Shown piece by piece: positions 9,684 to 18,666 of a stretch of DNA of 64,000 nt. The DNA is from an uncultured Ilumatobacter sp. Its GTDB lineage: Bacteria; Actinomycetota; Acidimicrobiia; Acidimicrobiales; Ilumatobacteraceae. The stretch covers positions 33,346 to 97,345 of the forward strand of contig CALFRK010000026.1 in assembly GCA_937919625.1 (NCBI GenBank), written 5' to 3'. The stretch's first letter is position 1, and the number at the start of each line of letters is the position of its first letter. A model generated the notes under the pieces. The model saw only the letters and a list, made by a program, of their open reading frames with translations. It did not search any database and was not told the origin of the DNA. The position numbers and the translations under genes were made by a program.

Positions 9684-10715
9684 TCAGCGCACCCGAATGG
9701 CCACGCCCGGCGCCGAGCCGAGCCGTCGTGCCTCTGTGACGCCCGCCGCGGCGTCGAGTTCGAGGGCGATCTGGAGAAATGCCCACACCACGCTCACCTG
9801 CGTCGCCAACAGCTCGCGCCACGGTCGTAGACCAGGGCCGACGGCATCGCCGATCGTGGCGTTGAGATACTGCCGCACGAAAGTTGGGAGGCTGGGCACG
9901 TCACGCGCCAGCTCCGAGTAAAGGCCCATGTCGCTGGCAGCTTGGTGCGACGCCCCGGCCAGATCGACCCGCCAGGTTGGCCGGCCGCGTAGCAACGCCC
10001 AGGGCCGGTCGGCGTCGCTGGATGCCGGCGCGGTGGTGTCCTGATCTGACACGACCAGCAGCGTCGGCACCGTGACACGGCCGAGCGCACCATCGCTCAT
10101 GGTTCGGGTATACGGCTGGAGGCATGCGACAGCGCGGACACGATCGTGAGCGGGCACTCCTCTGGCACCCGCCGCCGTGGCGAGCGCCGTGTAGGCGCCG
10201 TAGGAGTGGCCGGCGAGCGCAACCCGCTCGTGGTCGATCGCATCGATCAGCACGGCCGGCAGCAGGGTGCCGCCCGGCCCGAGTTCGGCGAGGACTGCAT
10301 GAGCATCGCCAACCCGGTTGATCTCGTTCGTGCGATCATCGACAAAACTGCCCAGCAGCCAGTCGGTGAGACCGTCGCCAGGGTGATCGGCGGACACCAC
10401 GATCGCACCGCGGGCGGCGAGCGCCTCGCACAGCAGCGAGTAGGCAAAACGGAATCCCGTGCGCCCGTGCGAGAACAAGATCAGCGGAAACCGTCCCGCC
10501 GCCGGCGGCGGCTCGTGTTGCGCCGCCGCCGCCAGGAACGAGACGCCCGGAAACAACTCGTACTCAGACCTTGATCCGTCATCGCTGGCTGCCGGATACC
10601 ACACATCCACGCCGAGCAGCCGACCGTCGCGTTGCGGATCGGCGACCAGCGTCGTGCGCCGTCCGATCGGGTACAGCGGTGGTTCGATCGGTGGAGCCGC
10701 CGAGAACTCGGTCAT
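9684..10715 (-). CDS. Alpha/beta hydrolase, PAF-acetylhydrolase/dienelactone hydrolase-like
   Basis: 343 residues. The nucleophile elbow is GHSYG, in the order expected for an alpha/beta hydrolase, and an oxyanion-type segment LILFSHGRTGFRFAY precedes it. An acidic residue in VVSDQDTTAP and a histidine in GASHQAASD could complete the triad. The overall layout (LYPIGRRTTLV...VDVWYPA at the N-terminus) resembles secreted platelet-activating-factor acetylhydrolase-like esterases, but no signal peptide is visible here. It is convergent with tdh. The substrate cannot be inferred. Confidence 0.75.
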   Translation of the reverse strand: MTEFSAAPPIEPPLYPIGRRTTLVADPQRDGRLLGVDVWYPAASDDGSRSEYELFPGVSFLAAAAQHEPPPAAGRFPLILFSHGRTGFRFAYSLLCEALAARGAIVVSADHPGDGLTDWLLGSFVDDRTNEINRVGDAHAVLAELGPGGTLLPAVLIDAIDHERVALAGHSYGAYTALATAAGARGVPAHDRVRAVACLQPYTRTMSDGALGRVTVPTLLVVSDQDTTAPASSDADRPWALLRGRPTWRVDLAGASHQAASDMGLYSELARDVPSLPTFVRQYLNATIGDAVGPGLRPWRELLATQVSVVWAFLQIALELDAAAGVTEARRLGSAPGVAIRVR

Positions 10716-10804
10716 GCTCCGAGCCTATGGACGGCGGACGTTTAGCGGCGACGAATCCTTTAAAGCGGTCGGCAGTTCGGTCCCGATCGCTCGGTACCTC
10801 CCCG

Positions 10805-12247
10805 TCAGCGGGGAATGATCGTGCCGGCGTTCATGATGCCGTTCGGGTCGAACGCCTGCTTGAGCGCATAGAGCATTCGGTATGACGAACCGTATTCATC
10901 CTCGACCCACCTCGCCCGCGCCTTGCCGATCCCGTGGTGGTGCACGATCGAGCCGCCATGCCGCAGGGTCTCCTCCACGATGATGGCGATGATCGGCAGC
11001 GAGTATGTGGCGGCTTCATCCTCGGGGGCGCAGTCGAGCAAGTCGTAGAAGTAATTGAAGTACATGTTGGTGCCATTGATATAGCTGTGTGACGAGTGCC
11101 CGCCGAGCAGCGTGATGCCCGGGATCTCGACCCGGATTCGCGATACCACGGCCTGATAGATGTCATTCACCGAACTCCAGTCAGCGGCGATCTCGGTCGT
11201 GCGGTTGACATTGCGGGTCGTGCGAATCCGCTCGTCCTCTGCGGTGATCTTCTCGGGCCCCCACACAAGGTCGTCGAACCAGGTTGCGATCAGAGCGCTG
11301 TCGACCGGCTCGCACTCCGGATGGCCGGCGACGATCTGCTCGATCGCTTGTGCCGTTGCCTTGGTGATTCCGGCCGCACCCTCAGCCATGAACAACAAGA
11401 TGCAGTCGTCCGGGGCGGCGAAGTGAGAGAAGTGGAGTTGGCCGTCCTCGGGGTCGTACAGCCGTGCGACCGACGGCTTGTAGCCGGCGACCATCACCTC
11501 GCGCAGCACGTCGAATCCGGCCTGCATGCTCTTGAGCGTCCACCCCAGGAAGGTGTTGTTTTCTGGCATGTACGGAAACAGTTTGACCGTGACCTCGGTG
11601 ATGAAGCACAGGGCGCCCTCGTTGCCGATCACGATGTGACGGATGTCGGGGCCGGCGGCACGGCGTGGGACGTTCTTGATGCGCGACACGTGACCGCCGG
11701 GGAACACCACCTCGAGACCCACGACCATGTCCTCGATCCCGCCGTACAACGTGGAGAACTGCCCGATGCTGCGGGTCGCAACGAGCCCGCCCATCTGGGC
11801 GACCGGCTTCGACTGTGGCGAGTGCCCGGTTGTCAACCCGAGTTCGCGGGCGCGGTCTTCGAGCAATTGCAACGGCACTCCGCATTGAGCCGTCGCCTGC
11901 ATGTTGTAGGCATCGATGCTGAGGATCTGGTTCATGCCCGAGCCGTCGAGCACGATCGAGTTCTCGACGACCGTCTCGAGCCCACCCTCAGTAGCCGTGC
12001 CGCCGGTGCGCGGCACCACATTGATGCCGTGTTCGTCGGCGAAGGCAAGCACGGCTGCAGCCTCGTGTGTGCTGCGAATCATGACGATCGCTGCCGGGGC
12101 CGGCATCGTGTACACGCCAAAGATGTTCTCGAGCTTACGAAAATTGTCGATGCTGCGCTGCCGCAGCAGATCGGCGTCGGTGTCGATCTGTTCGGGGTCG
12201 AGGATCTGCTGGAGATGCTCGACGATCGCTTCGCGGGTGAGGGCCAT
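10805..12247 (-). CDS. ygcU: YgcU-like FAD-linked oxidoreductase
   Basis: 480 residues from the ATG at 12247, which has AAAGGA 6 nt upstream. The protein is a VAO/GlcD-type FAD enzyme, with FAD-binding segments VVPRTGGTATEGGLETVVENS, shortened here to its core GGTATEGGLE, and GHSPQSKPVAQMGGLVATRS (core SQSKP-like SPQSKP). A C-terminal GGHSSHSYINGTNMYF and SIVHHHGIGKAR follow. From memory these stretches match E. coli YgcU closely along the whole length. YgcU's substrate is not established to me; relatives oxidise hydroxy acids or sugar acids. It is last in an operon with ygcW and ygcE (28-bp gap), which suggests oxidation of a sugar or sugar-alcohol derivative. Confidence 0.85.
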   Translation of the reverse strand: MALTREAIVEHLQQILDPEQIDTDADLLRQRSIDNFRKLENIFGVYTMPAPAAIVMIRSTHEAAAVLAFADEHGINVVPRTGGTATEGGLETVVENSIVLDGSGMNQILSIDAYNMQATAQCGVPLQLLEDRARELGLTTGHSPQSKPVAQMGGLVATRSIGQFSTLYGGIEDMVVGLEVVFPGGHVSRIKNVPRRAAGPDIRHIVIGNEGALCFITEVTVKLFPYMPENNTFLGWTLKSMQAGFDVLREVMVAGYKPSVARLYDPEDGQLHFSHFAAPDDCILLFMAEGAAGITKATAQAIEQIVAGHPECEPVDSALIATWFDDLVWGPEKITAEDERIRTTRNVNRTTEIAADWSSVNDIYQAVVSRIRVEIPGITLLGGHSSHSYINGTNMYFNYFYDLLDCAPEDEAATYSLPIIAIIVEETLRHGGSIVHHHGIGKARARWVEDEYGSSYRMLYALKQAFDPNGIMNAGTIIPR

Positions 12248-12275
12248 GTTGGTTCCTTTGTGCGTTTGAGGGGGG

Positions 12276-13712
12276 CTAGCGGAATAGTGGGTAGGCACGT
12301 TCGAGCAGTGGATCGGTGGCATCACGAATGTGCTGGTAGATGGTTTCGTTCATGTCGCGGTAGACCGCGTTGTTGCGAGGGTCGGGGGTAAACGACTCGC
12401 GATCCCTAGCCATCGTGGCAGCGGCAGTATCGATGTCTGGGTGGATACCGACCGCCGTGGCGGCACAGATCGCGGCGCCGAGGCTGGCACCCCCGGCACC
12501 GACGCTGCGCGAAGCGGGTATCCCGAACACGTCGGCAAAAATCTGCATCAACAGTGGGCTCGACGATCCGCCACCCAACACGACGATCTCGTCCAGGGAG
12601 CTTCCAAGTTCGGCACACATCGCGTCGACGTGGTGCTTCATCGTGAGGGCGATCGCTTCGAGGATCGAGCGGTACAGGTGACCCCTCGTGTGGCGGGCGT
12701 CAAAGCCCAGCATCATGCCCTTTCGAAAGGGACGATCGGTCGGCGCCAGCCAGTCGAGCACGGTCATCAGACCGTCGCTGCCAGCCGGCAAGGGCGCCGC
12801 CTCACTCTCGATGTACTCCTCGCGCGACAGCCCGAGTGACCGGGCACGTTCGGCGACCTCCGAGCCGAGCAGATCGAGGAACCACGTCAGCGTCCACATC
12901 CCGCGCCGCACCCCGTTGCTCTCGTACAGATATCGATTTGGGGCGCAGGCAAAGTTGGTCCAAAAGTTGGCCGGATGTTGGTGGTTCTCGTGACCATGCA
13001 CCATCGCCGCGATGTAGGTGCCGAGCGAAATCAGCACTAATGATTCACCGAGCGAACCGGCGCTGAGCATCTCGACTGCCTTGTCGTTGGCGGTGGCGAC
13101 CACCGGAACGCCGACCGGGATACCGGTCAGTGCGGCGGCATCGATGGTGACGAGCCCGATCACTTCACCGGGCATCTGTAGCTCGACCATCATCTGGCGG
13201 GTCACGCCAAACTGCTCGAACACGGCGTCGTCGTCGCTCCACTGCCACGTGTCGGTATCGATCGGCCACTGCAGCAGAACATTGTTGGCAGCGGTGTCGC
13301 GAAGCTCACCCGTGAAGCGGTGGCCGAGGTAGCCCGACGAGGTAGTGGCGTATTCGAGCGACGGATCGTTGGGCACGTATGGCTGGTAGGCGCGGTCGTC
13401 CATCCAGCTGATGACCGGCTCGAGCAGCGACCCGTCGGCCCGAAGAAACGCTTTGCAACAGCGGATCGTGCACAGCCCGACCCCGGCGATCTCGGTCGGT
13501 TCCCCCGTGAAGCCGGCCATCGCCTGGCGGCTGGCGGCCGCGATCGAGTCCCACAGATCGTCGTTGGGGTGAACAGCGACACCGTGGTGGGGGCGGCTCA
13601 TCGGTTGCAGCGCCTGGCGGCCCTCCGATACGGCGTTGCCGCAGGCGTCGTAGACAACGACTTTGGCGCTCTGCGTGCCGCAGTCGACACCGATCAGGTA
13701 GGGCCCGGTCAT
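12276..13712 (-). CDS. ygcE: FGGY carbohydrate kinase, YgcE-like
   Basis: 478 residues. This FGGY-family kinase phosphorylates a sugar or polyol using ATP. The N-terminal phosphate loop is LIGVDCGTQSAKVVVYD, the catalytic-aspartate region is around WMDDRA, and the C-terminal ATP-site glycines are EIVVLGGGSSSPLLMQIFADV. Long stretches such as LQPM near residue 35, CTIRCCKAFLRADG, and ISLGTYIA parallel E. coli YgcE as I recall it. It sits 6 bp after the SDR gene and 28 bp before the FAD oxidase gene, so all three are co-transcribed. The sugar substrate is unknown. No transporter is encoded beside the operon in this window. Confidence 0.85.
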   Translation of the reverse strand: MTGPYLIGVDCGTQSAKVVVYDACGNAVSEGRQALQPMSRPHHGVAVHPNDDLWDSIAAASRQAMAGFTGEPTEIAGVGLCTIRCCKAFLRADGSLLEPVISWMDDRAYQPYVPNDPSLEYATTSSGYLGHRFTGELRDTAANNVLLQWPIDTDTWQWSDDDAVFEQFGVTRQMMVELQMPGEVIGLVTIDAAALTGIPVGVPVVATANDKAVEMLSAGSLGESLVLISLGTYIAAMVHGHENHQHPANFWTNFACAPNRYLYESNGVRRGMWTLTWFLDLLGSEVAERARSLGLSREEYIESEAAPLPAGSDGLMTVLDWLAPTDRPFRKGMMLGFDARHTRGHLYRSILEAIALTMKHHVDAMCAELGSSLDEIVVLGGGSSSPLLMQIFADVFGIPASRSVGAGGASLGAAICAATAVGIHPDIDTAAATMARDRESFTPDPRNNAVYRDMNETIYQHIRDATDPLLERAYPLFR

Positions 13713-13718
13713 GCGACG

Positions 13719-14495
13719 CTACCGGACGAGGTAGCCGCCGTCGACGGCGAGGATATGCCCGTTGACATAGTCGGAAGCTCTGCTGGCGAGGAACACCACG
13801 GTGCCCATCAAATCGCCGGGCTCGCCCCAGCGGTCGGCGGGGATGTGCTCGAGTACTCGGCGATTGGTGTCGGGATTGCTGCGTGTGTTCTCGGTAATCG
13901 CGGTGGCGTAGTAACCGGGAGCGATGCCGTTGACCTGAATGTTGTACATCGCCAGCTCGTCGCAATACGCCTTGGTGAGCCCGGCGATGCCGTGCTTGGT
14001 AGCGGCGTAAGCCGGCGACAGGCGACCACCGAGAAAGCTGAACATCGAACAGATGTTGATGATCTTGCCACTCCGCTGTGGCACCATCCGCTGACCGACC
14101 TCGTAGCTCATCTCGAACGCTGCCGTGAGGTTGACGGAGACAGTCGCGTCCCACGGCGTGCGGTCGAACTCGAGCACTTCGGCGAGCGGGCCGACCCCGG
14201 CGCTGTTGATCAGAATGTCGACCGAGCCGAGCTGTTCGACGCAGGCGTCGACGATCCGTTTGGGTGTTCCGGTCTCGGTGATGTCAGCCAGCATGAATCC
14301 GTATCGAACGCCCTCGCCCTCGATCATTGCTCGCGTGGCGCCGTCGTCATCGATGATGCTCGGAACGAACACGTTGGCGCCGCCCTTGGCGAGCGCCAGG
14401 GCGAACGCCTGACCAAGACCGGTGTTGCCGCCGGTGACGATCGCGTTCTTGCCGCCCAGACTGAAGTAGTTCATCGCGAAGCCTGTGATGTCCAC
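13719..14495 (-). CDS. ygcW: Short-chain dehydrogenase, YgcW-like
   Basis: 258 residues from the GTG at 14495, preferred because GAGGGG lies just upstream. It has the classical SDR pattern: TGGNTGLGQAFA for NAD(P) binding, the serine in NICSMFSFLGG, and the YAATKHG active site. The C-terminal segments NGIAPGYYAT, HIPADRWGEP and VNGHILAVDGGYLVR are nearly the ones I recall from E. coli YgcW. Enzymes of this branch resemble gluconate 5-dehydrogenase or 2-deoxygluconate dehydrogenase. It is the first gene of the ygcW-ygcE-ygcU operon; the tRNA-Thr gene ends 44 bp upstream. Confidence 0.87.
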   Translation of the reverse strand: MDITGFAMNYFSLGGKNAIVTGGNTGLGQAFALALAKGGANVFVPSIIDDDGATRAMIEGEGVRYGFMLADITETGTPKRIVDACVEQLGSVDILINSAGVGPLAEVLEFDRTPWDATVSVNLTAAFEMSYEVGQRMVPQRSGKIINICSMFSFLGGRLSPAYAATKHGIAGLTKAYCDELAMYNIQVNGIAPGYYATAITENTRSNPDTNRRVLEHIPADRWGEPGDLMGTVVFLASRASDYVNGHILAVDGGYLVR

Positions 14496-14538
14496 CGTAA
14501 TCCCCTCGCGTCTGTGCGGCCTCACACCGTCGATTGAG

Positions 14539-14611
14539 AGCCGGGTGTGGGAATCGAACCCACGACCACATGATTACAAGTCAAGTGCTCTACCAACTGA
14601 GCTAACCCGGC
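14539..14611 (-). tRNA. tRNA-Thr (anticodon TGT)
   Basis: The cloverleaf folds in full: acceptor GCCGGGT/ACCCGGC, D-arm GCTC-GAGC, anticodon loop CTTGTAA giving TGT, and T-arm GTGGG-TTCGATT-CCCAC, with discriminator U at 14539. CCA is not encoded. The anticodon stem contains one U-U mismatch. Confidence 0.95.
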
Positions 14612-14647
14612 GATTGCTGGTCAGGAGGCTAATCCGTCGAGCGACGA

Positions 14648-14681
14648 AGTGTTCGGAGTGTGTAGGCACACTCCGAACACT
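14648..14681 (-). terminator. Hairpin after the sortase-like gene
   Basis: A perfect 15-bp stem closes a TAGG tetraloop, starting 10 bp beyond the stop codon of the sortase-like gene and ahead of tRNA-Thr. The stem includes GTTCGGAGT, and the apex GTG-TAGG-CAC resembles the GTG-CCTGG-CAC apex of other hairpins in this window (29913, 33004, 35234, 51023). Confidence 0.7.
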
Positions 14682-14691
14682 CTCGGGTGGT

Positions 14692-16539
14692 TCAGAGTTC
14701 GTGCCACTCGATCAGTTCACCTGTGACGACAATTCGATATTTCAGACTGGTCGGCGCCCAGGCATCGGGATACGCAGACTTCGAGCTGTCGTATCCGACC
14801 GTGCATGCAATCAGCGACAATGTCGTACCAGGATGGAAACGTGTCGCCGCCAAGATGTTTGCCGTTTGATTGTTTGTTAGGTCGCGCCCCACCATCCGGT
14901 AGGTATACACGCGGTTGTCGCCTGTGGTGACTGTGAAGGCGTCGCCGACCACCATCGTGTGGAGATAGCGGTAGGGGCCACCATATTCGGTTCGGTGAGC
15001 GAACAGGGCAACGTGTGCCTCTTGGCCCATATAGCCGGTGCCGGTCCAGTGCCAGCTGTGCCCAGAGTCGGTGACGAACCTCGGATCCCCGGCTTTGGCT
15101 TGTGAGGTGAGACCGAGCCGTGGCACGTTCAGTACCCAGGGCGGAGCGGCAACCGGGGGCGGCGGGTTGTCGTAGGACGCCACCGAAGGAATCAATGCGG
15201 TTCCCGTGAAATAGCCTGCAAGGTCGACGATCACGTGGGCGCCGTGCGAGGAATACGCCTGGAACCCGTGGGTGGTCGTGACAGGTGTGATCACGTGGTT
15301 GGGAACCGTGGCGCCGGCGATCATCCAGTTGACGTTGGACGTGCCGGGCCTCGGCCGTCGAGCGGCCGACACGGTGAAGTACCCCGGCCCGCGAGAAGCG
15401 TCGCCTGTCACATTGGCGACGATCGCAGATGCCCTATTCGCCACATCAGTTGGAAGTTTGCGTTCGACCACCCAACGAGGCCATAGCTTGCCGATCTCGC
15501 CAGGCAGGCGTGTATCGAGGATCCGCACCGGCGACATCGGTACGAACAAACCCACTGTCGACAGTTCAGCGGCCTCGCTGGTGAAGTAGCCGTTGACGTC
15601 AACGATCAGCTTGGCGGCGGTCTTCGTGAAGATCTTGATCCAACGTCTTCCCGTGCCAGGGTCGGTCACCACTGGGACAATGACGGAAGCAGCTCGCGTA
15701 TCGCCTGAATAGGTGACATTGAGGCTCGATGTCGTCGGCTGCGTCGTCTGGTCGGCGGTCGCCGGCAGAGCAGTAAAATGGCCGAGGCCTGTGCATTCGG
15801 TGGCCGTCAGATTGATGACGACCGACGAGGCATCGGCGGGCACACCATAGTCAGTCAGATCAGCCCAGGTGAACGAATTATTGGCGGCGTATCCGATCCC
15901 ACCGGGCAGCCGCGTGTCGAGCGCTCGGGCGGCCGTCTCGAGAGGTATGAACCGGCCACCCCGAACGGCTGAAGACACGGGGGCGTAGTAGCCGAGCAGG
16001 TCGACGATCACGTCGCATGGCCGTCGCTGGTAGAGATCGACCGAGTTGCCGGTGCCGACCTTGACCGTGACGAGGTTGGCGGTGACTTCACCAGGATCAC
16101 GAACCATGTTGAGATTGCTCACCGTTGGCAGCGTCGTACCCGTCGGGTAGACCGTCACCCAGTTGGGCTCGTTCCAGTTGACCGCGGTTACTGTGAGCAC
16201 CACCGCAGTGGCAGAGCTGGGCACCCCGCTGCGGTCTTTGACCTGGACGCGTATGTGCTGCGGCGAAACCCGGGTGTACACAGCCGACGCAGGTGTCCTG
16301 GTGTCGGCAACGCGAACGCCCTTGGGCAGCGGCGTGAAGCTACTGGCGCCCTCTGGCAGCGCCGCCTCGGCGATTCCGGCAGGCAGCACCGACGACAAAG
16401 CCCCGGCACCGGCAACAGCGCCGGCGCCGACCAGGAACCGACGACGGCCGATGCTCTGGGGATCGCCGCCGAGCAGCTCGGCGATACTCTCGAGGTGGGG
16501 TTCGATCTGATTGTTCGTCATGTCGCAAGCAACTGTCAT
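14692..16539 (-). CDS. Tat-exported protein with three beta modules and a C-terminal sortase-like domain
   Basis: 615 residues from the ATG at 16539; an ATG at 16521 is an equally possible start. A twin-arginine signal (RRRFLVGAGAVAGAGALSS) precedes AEA, so export through Tat is likely. Three repeated extracellular modules follow, each opening with a DTR motif (VADTR, ALDTR, ILDTR) and closing with VDLLGYY, VDVNGYF or VDLAGYF. These modules are widespread in actinobacterial surface proteins. The last 110 residues resemble a class E/F sortase: His515 in FAHRTEYGGPYRYL, Cys579 in LIACTVGYD, and Arg602 in KYRIVVTG. The cysteine context IAC replaces the canonical TLxTC. It may be a secreted transpeptidase or a degenerate relative; no LPxTG substrate is seen nearby. 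Confidence 0.75.
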   Translation of the reverse strand: MTVACDMTNNQIEPHLESIAELLGGDPQSIGRRRFLVGAGAVAGAGALSSVLPAGIAEAALPEGASSFTPLPKGVRVADTRTPASAVYTRVSPQHIRVQVKDRSGVPSSATAVVLTVTAVNWNEPNWVTVYPTGTTLPTVSNLNMVRDPGEVTANLVTVKVGTGNSVDLYQRRPCDVIVDLLGYYAPVSSAVRGGRFIPLETAARALDTRLPGGIGYAANNSFTWADLTDYGVPADASSVVINLTATECTGLGHFTALPATADQTTQPTTSSLNVTYSGDTRAASVIVPVVTDPGTGRRWIKIFTKTAAKLIVDVNGYFTSEAAELSTVGLFVPMSPVRILDTRLPGEIGKLWPRWVVERKLPTDVANRASAIVANVTGDASRGPGYFTVSAARRPRPGTSNVNWMIAGATVPNHVITPVTTTHGFQAYSSHGAHVIVDLAGYFTGTALIPSVASYDNPPPPVAAPPWVLNVPRLGLTSQAKAGDPRFVTDSGHSWHWTGTGYMGQEAHVALFAHRTEYGGPYRYLHTMVVGDAFTVTTGDNRVYTYRMVGRDLTNNQTANILAATRFHPGTTLSLIACTVGYDSSKSAYPDAWAPTSLKYRIVVTGELIEWHEL

Positions 16540-16559
16540 TCGGGGTGAAGCGTAGACAA

Positions 16560-17465
16560 CTATGCTTCGCGATGTCGGGAGATTTCGTAGGTCGCCAGCG
16601 CCGCCGCCGCCGAAACATTGAGCGAGCTCAAGCGGCCGCTCATCGGGATACTGACGATCATGTCACAGCGTTCGCGTACCAACCGAGAAAGCCCAGCTCC
16701 TTCTGCGCCGAGCACCATGCACACGGCATCGGCCGCAAGATCATCGATGTCGAACAGCGAACGATCGGCAGCGTCATCGAGGCCGATCACCCAGATGCCG
16801 GCATCGCGCATTCGCTGCAGGGCGCTCGGCAGACCCGACACGACCGCGATCGGCACGTGTTCGACTGCACCAGCGGAAGCCTTGGCAACCGTTGGTGTGA
16901 CATGAACAGCGCGGTGACGAGGTACGACGACCACATCGACGCCGGCACCATCACAGCTGCGAACGATGGCGCCGAGGTTGCCCGGATCGGTAACGCCATC
17001 AACAGCAACGATGAACGGCAGTTTTGACCCCTTGCGGTGCAAGAAGTGGCCAAGATCGGCCTCTTGGATCGGTGCCGCCATCGCCAACACACCTTGTGGC
17101 GCATCGGTGCGGGCGGCCGTTTCGAGCCGTTTTCGGGCGACATAGTTGACCGGCACCCGATTGGCGGCCGCGATCGCGACGATGTCGTCGACCGCATCGG
17201 TGTCTTTCAGCTCACCCGAGATCCACACCTCATGTACCTTGCGGCGCTGCGCCAGCAGCATCTCGCGGACAGCTTGGCGACCCTCGACCTGTTCGCCTCC
17301 GAGGCCCTTGTCGCTACGCGCCGGCTTGGACTCGCCGGGCTGGCGGATCGCCCCGGTTCGACCAGCTCCGCGGCTACGCGGCGGGCCCGAGCGACGACCG
17401 GCAGCGGCGCGGCCGCCACGACCTTGGCCTGGACCGCGACGCGGAGCCGTGCTTCGCCCGCTCAT
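16560..17465 (-). CDS. rlmB: 23S rRNA 2'-O-methyltransferase RlmB (TrmH/SpoU family)
   Basis: 301 residues. The first 50 are arginine/glycine-rich and probably unstructured, as in many actinobacterial RlmB proteins. The substrate-binding domain begins at EGRQAVREMLLAQRRKVHEVW. The SPOUT catalytic domain carries the three family motifs: VTDPGNLGAIVRSCDGAGVD, VLGAEGAGLS, and IPMSGRLSSLNVSAAAALATYE. The enzyme methylates a guanosine in 23S rRNA (G2251 in E. coli), with AdoMet as donor. Its start overlaps the ispF stop by 4 bp, an arrangement common in actinobacteria (ispD-ispF-rlmB). Confidence 0.92.
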   Translation of the reverse strand: MSGRSTAPRRGPGQGRGGRAAAGRRSGPPRSRGAGRTGAIRQPGESKPARSDKGLGGEQVEGRQAVREMLLAQRRKVHEVWISGELKDTDAVDDIVAIAAANRVPVNYVARKRLETAARTDAPQGVLAMAAPIQEADLGHFLHRKGSKLPFIVAVDGVTDPGNLGAIVRSCDGAGVDVVVVPRHRAVHVTPTVAKASAGAVEHVPIAVVSGLPSALQRMRDAGIWVIGLDDAADRSLFDIDDLAADAVCMVLGAEGAGLSRLVRERCDMIVSIPMSGRLSSLNVSAAAALATYEISRHREA

Positions 17466-17944
17466 GACTCGACCTTCGCGATCAACACGGCAACGGCAAA
17501 GGCTGCGATGCCTTCTTGACGACCGAGCGCACCGAGCCCTTCGGCGCGGCGACCCGACACCGTGATCGGTGCTTGTGCCGCCGTGCTCAGGTTGCGTTCC
17601 ATCTCGTCCTTTCGGGGTGCCAGCTTGGGCCTCTCACATACGACCTTCACATCGACATTGCCAATCGTCCAACCTGCCTGTCTCACCAGATCGGCAGCAT
17701 CTGACAGAATCCGCAGCGAATCGGCGTCACGCAATGCTAGGTCGGTGTCGGGAAAGTGCTGACCAATATCGCCGAGACCGGCGGCACCGAGCAGCGCATC
17801 CGCCGCCGCATGGGCAGGCACATCGGCGTCGCTGTGCCCCACCAGACCACGCTCGCCATCGAAGCGGCACCCGCCAAGCACCAGCACCCGATCTGGATCG
17901 TCCGAGTGTCGATGAACGTCAAAACCCTGTCCAACTCGAATCAT
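17462..17944 (-). CDS. ispF: 2-C-methyl-D-erythritol 2,4-cyclodiphosphate synthase
   Basis: 160 residues, the usual IspF length. It cyclises CDP-ME 2-phosphate to MEcPP in the non-mevalonate isoprenoid pathway. The metal-site motif is GQGFDVHRH, followed by GGCRFDGERGLVGHSDADVPAHAAADALLGA and, near the C-terminus, the nucleotide-site residues and the hydrophobic pocket EGLGALGRQEGIAAFA. (Each is given as its core motif only.) The gene follows ispD by 38 bp and overlaps rlmB, so the three form one operon. Confidence 0.95.
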   Translation of the reverse strand: MIRVGQGFDVHRHSDDPDRVLVLGGCRFDGERGLVGHSDADVPAHAAADALLGAAGLGDIGQHFPDTDLALRDADSLRILSDAADLVRQAGWTIGNVDVKVVCERPKLAPRKDEMERNLSTAAQAPITVSGRRAEGLGALGRQEGIAAFAVAVLIAKVES

Positions 17945-17982
17945 TCCTGGCCTCCCAGCCGTCTACCTATAGCGTCGCCGAT

Positions 17983-18636
17983 TCAACGATCGATGTGGGC
18001 GCGCCCCTCGGTCACGACTCGCCGCGCCCATTCGAGATCGTCCGGGCGCGTGATCTTGCGGTTGTTCGCCTCGCCCGTGACAACGACCACCTTGCCCCCT
18101 GCTGCCTCGACGAGCGCGGCATCGTCGGTTGCCTCGCCACCACCTGCGTGGGCGGCCCGCAATACAGGGCCCAGAAATGCCTGTGGGGTTTGCACAGCGA
18201 ACAGCGTCGAACGGTCCGGAGTGTCGATCACCCGGCCCGCCGAATCGACGACCTTGATCGTGTCGGCCACCGGAAGGCCGGGAATCGCTGCGTCGGCGCC
18301 GGCCCGTACCGCCTCGATAACGCTGCGGTAAAGCTGCTCGGAGGCCAGCGGCCTGGCAGCATCGTGGACGCAGATGATCGAGGCATCTTCCGGGACGGCG
18401 TTCAGACCGGCGCGGACGCTGGCGCTGCGCGTTTCGCCGCCTGCCACGCCCGACTCACGTTCGACGTCGGCGGCCGGAACTACCAACACCACACCGTCCG
18501 ACACGGCTTGGGCGATCCGCCGAGATCTGTCGATCACACGCTCATCGTCAAGTTGCTCGTACTGCTTGGGTCGCCCGTACCGCTGGCCGCTCCCGCCGCC
18601 CACGATGACGGTCCACACCTCCTGGGGACGACTCAC
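17983..18636 (-). CDS. ispD: 2-C-methyl-D-erythritol 4-phosphate cytidylyltransferase
   Basis: 217 residues from the GTG at 18636. An in-frame ATG at 18678 would overlap the divergent regulator and seems too long. The nucleotidyltransferase P-loop is VGGGSGQRYGRPKQYEQL. Later motifs are VHDAARPL and the C-terminal ANNRKITRPDDLEWA, as in IspD. The enzyme transfers CMP to methylerythritol phosphate, two steps before IspF. Actinobacterial ispD genes often follow carD; here a Crp/Fnr-type gene sits divergently instead. Confidence 0.9.
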   Translation of the reverse strand: MSRPQEVWTVIVGGGSGQRYGRPKQYEQLDDERVIDRSRRIAQAVSDGVVLVVPAADVERESGVAGGETRSASVRAGLNAVPEDASIICVHDAARPLASEQLYRSVIEAVRAGADAAIPGLPVADTIKVVDSAGRVIDTPDRSTLFAVQTPQAFLGPVLRAAHAGGGEATDDAALVEAAGGKVVVVTGEANNRKITRPDDLEWARRVVTEGRAHIDR

Positions 18637-18666
18637 AGATGCGAGGGTAGTACCGTGTCGCACACG

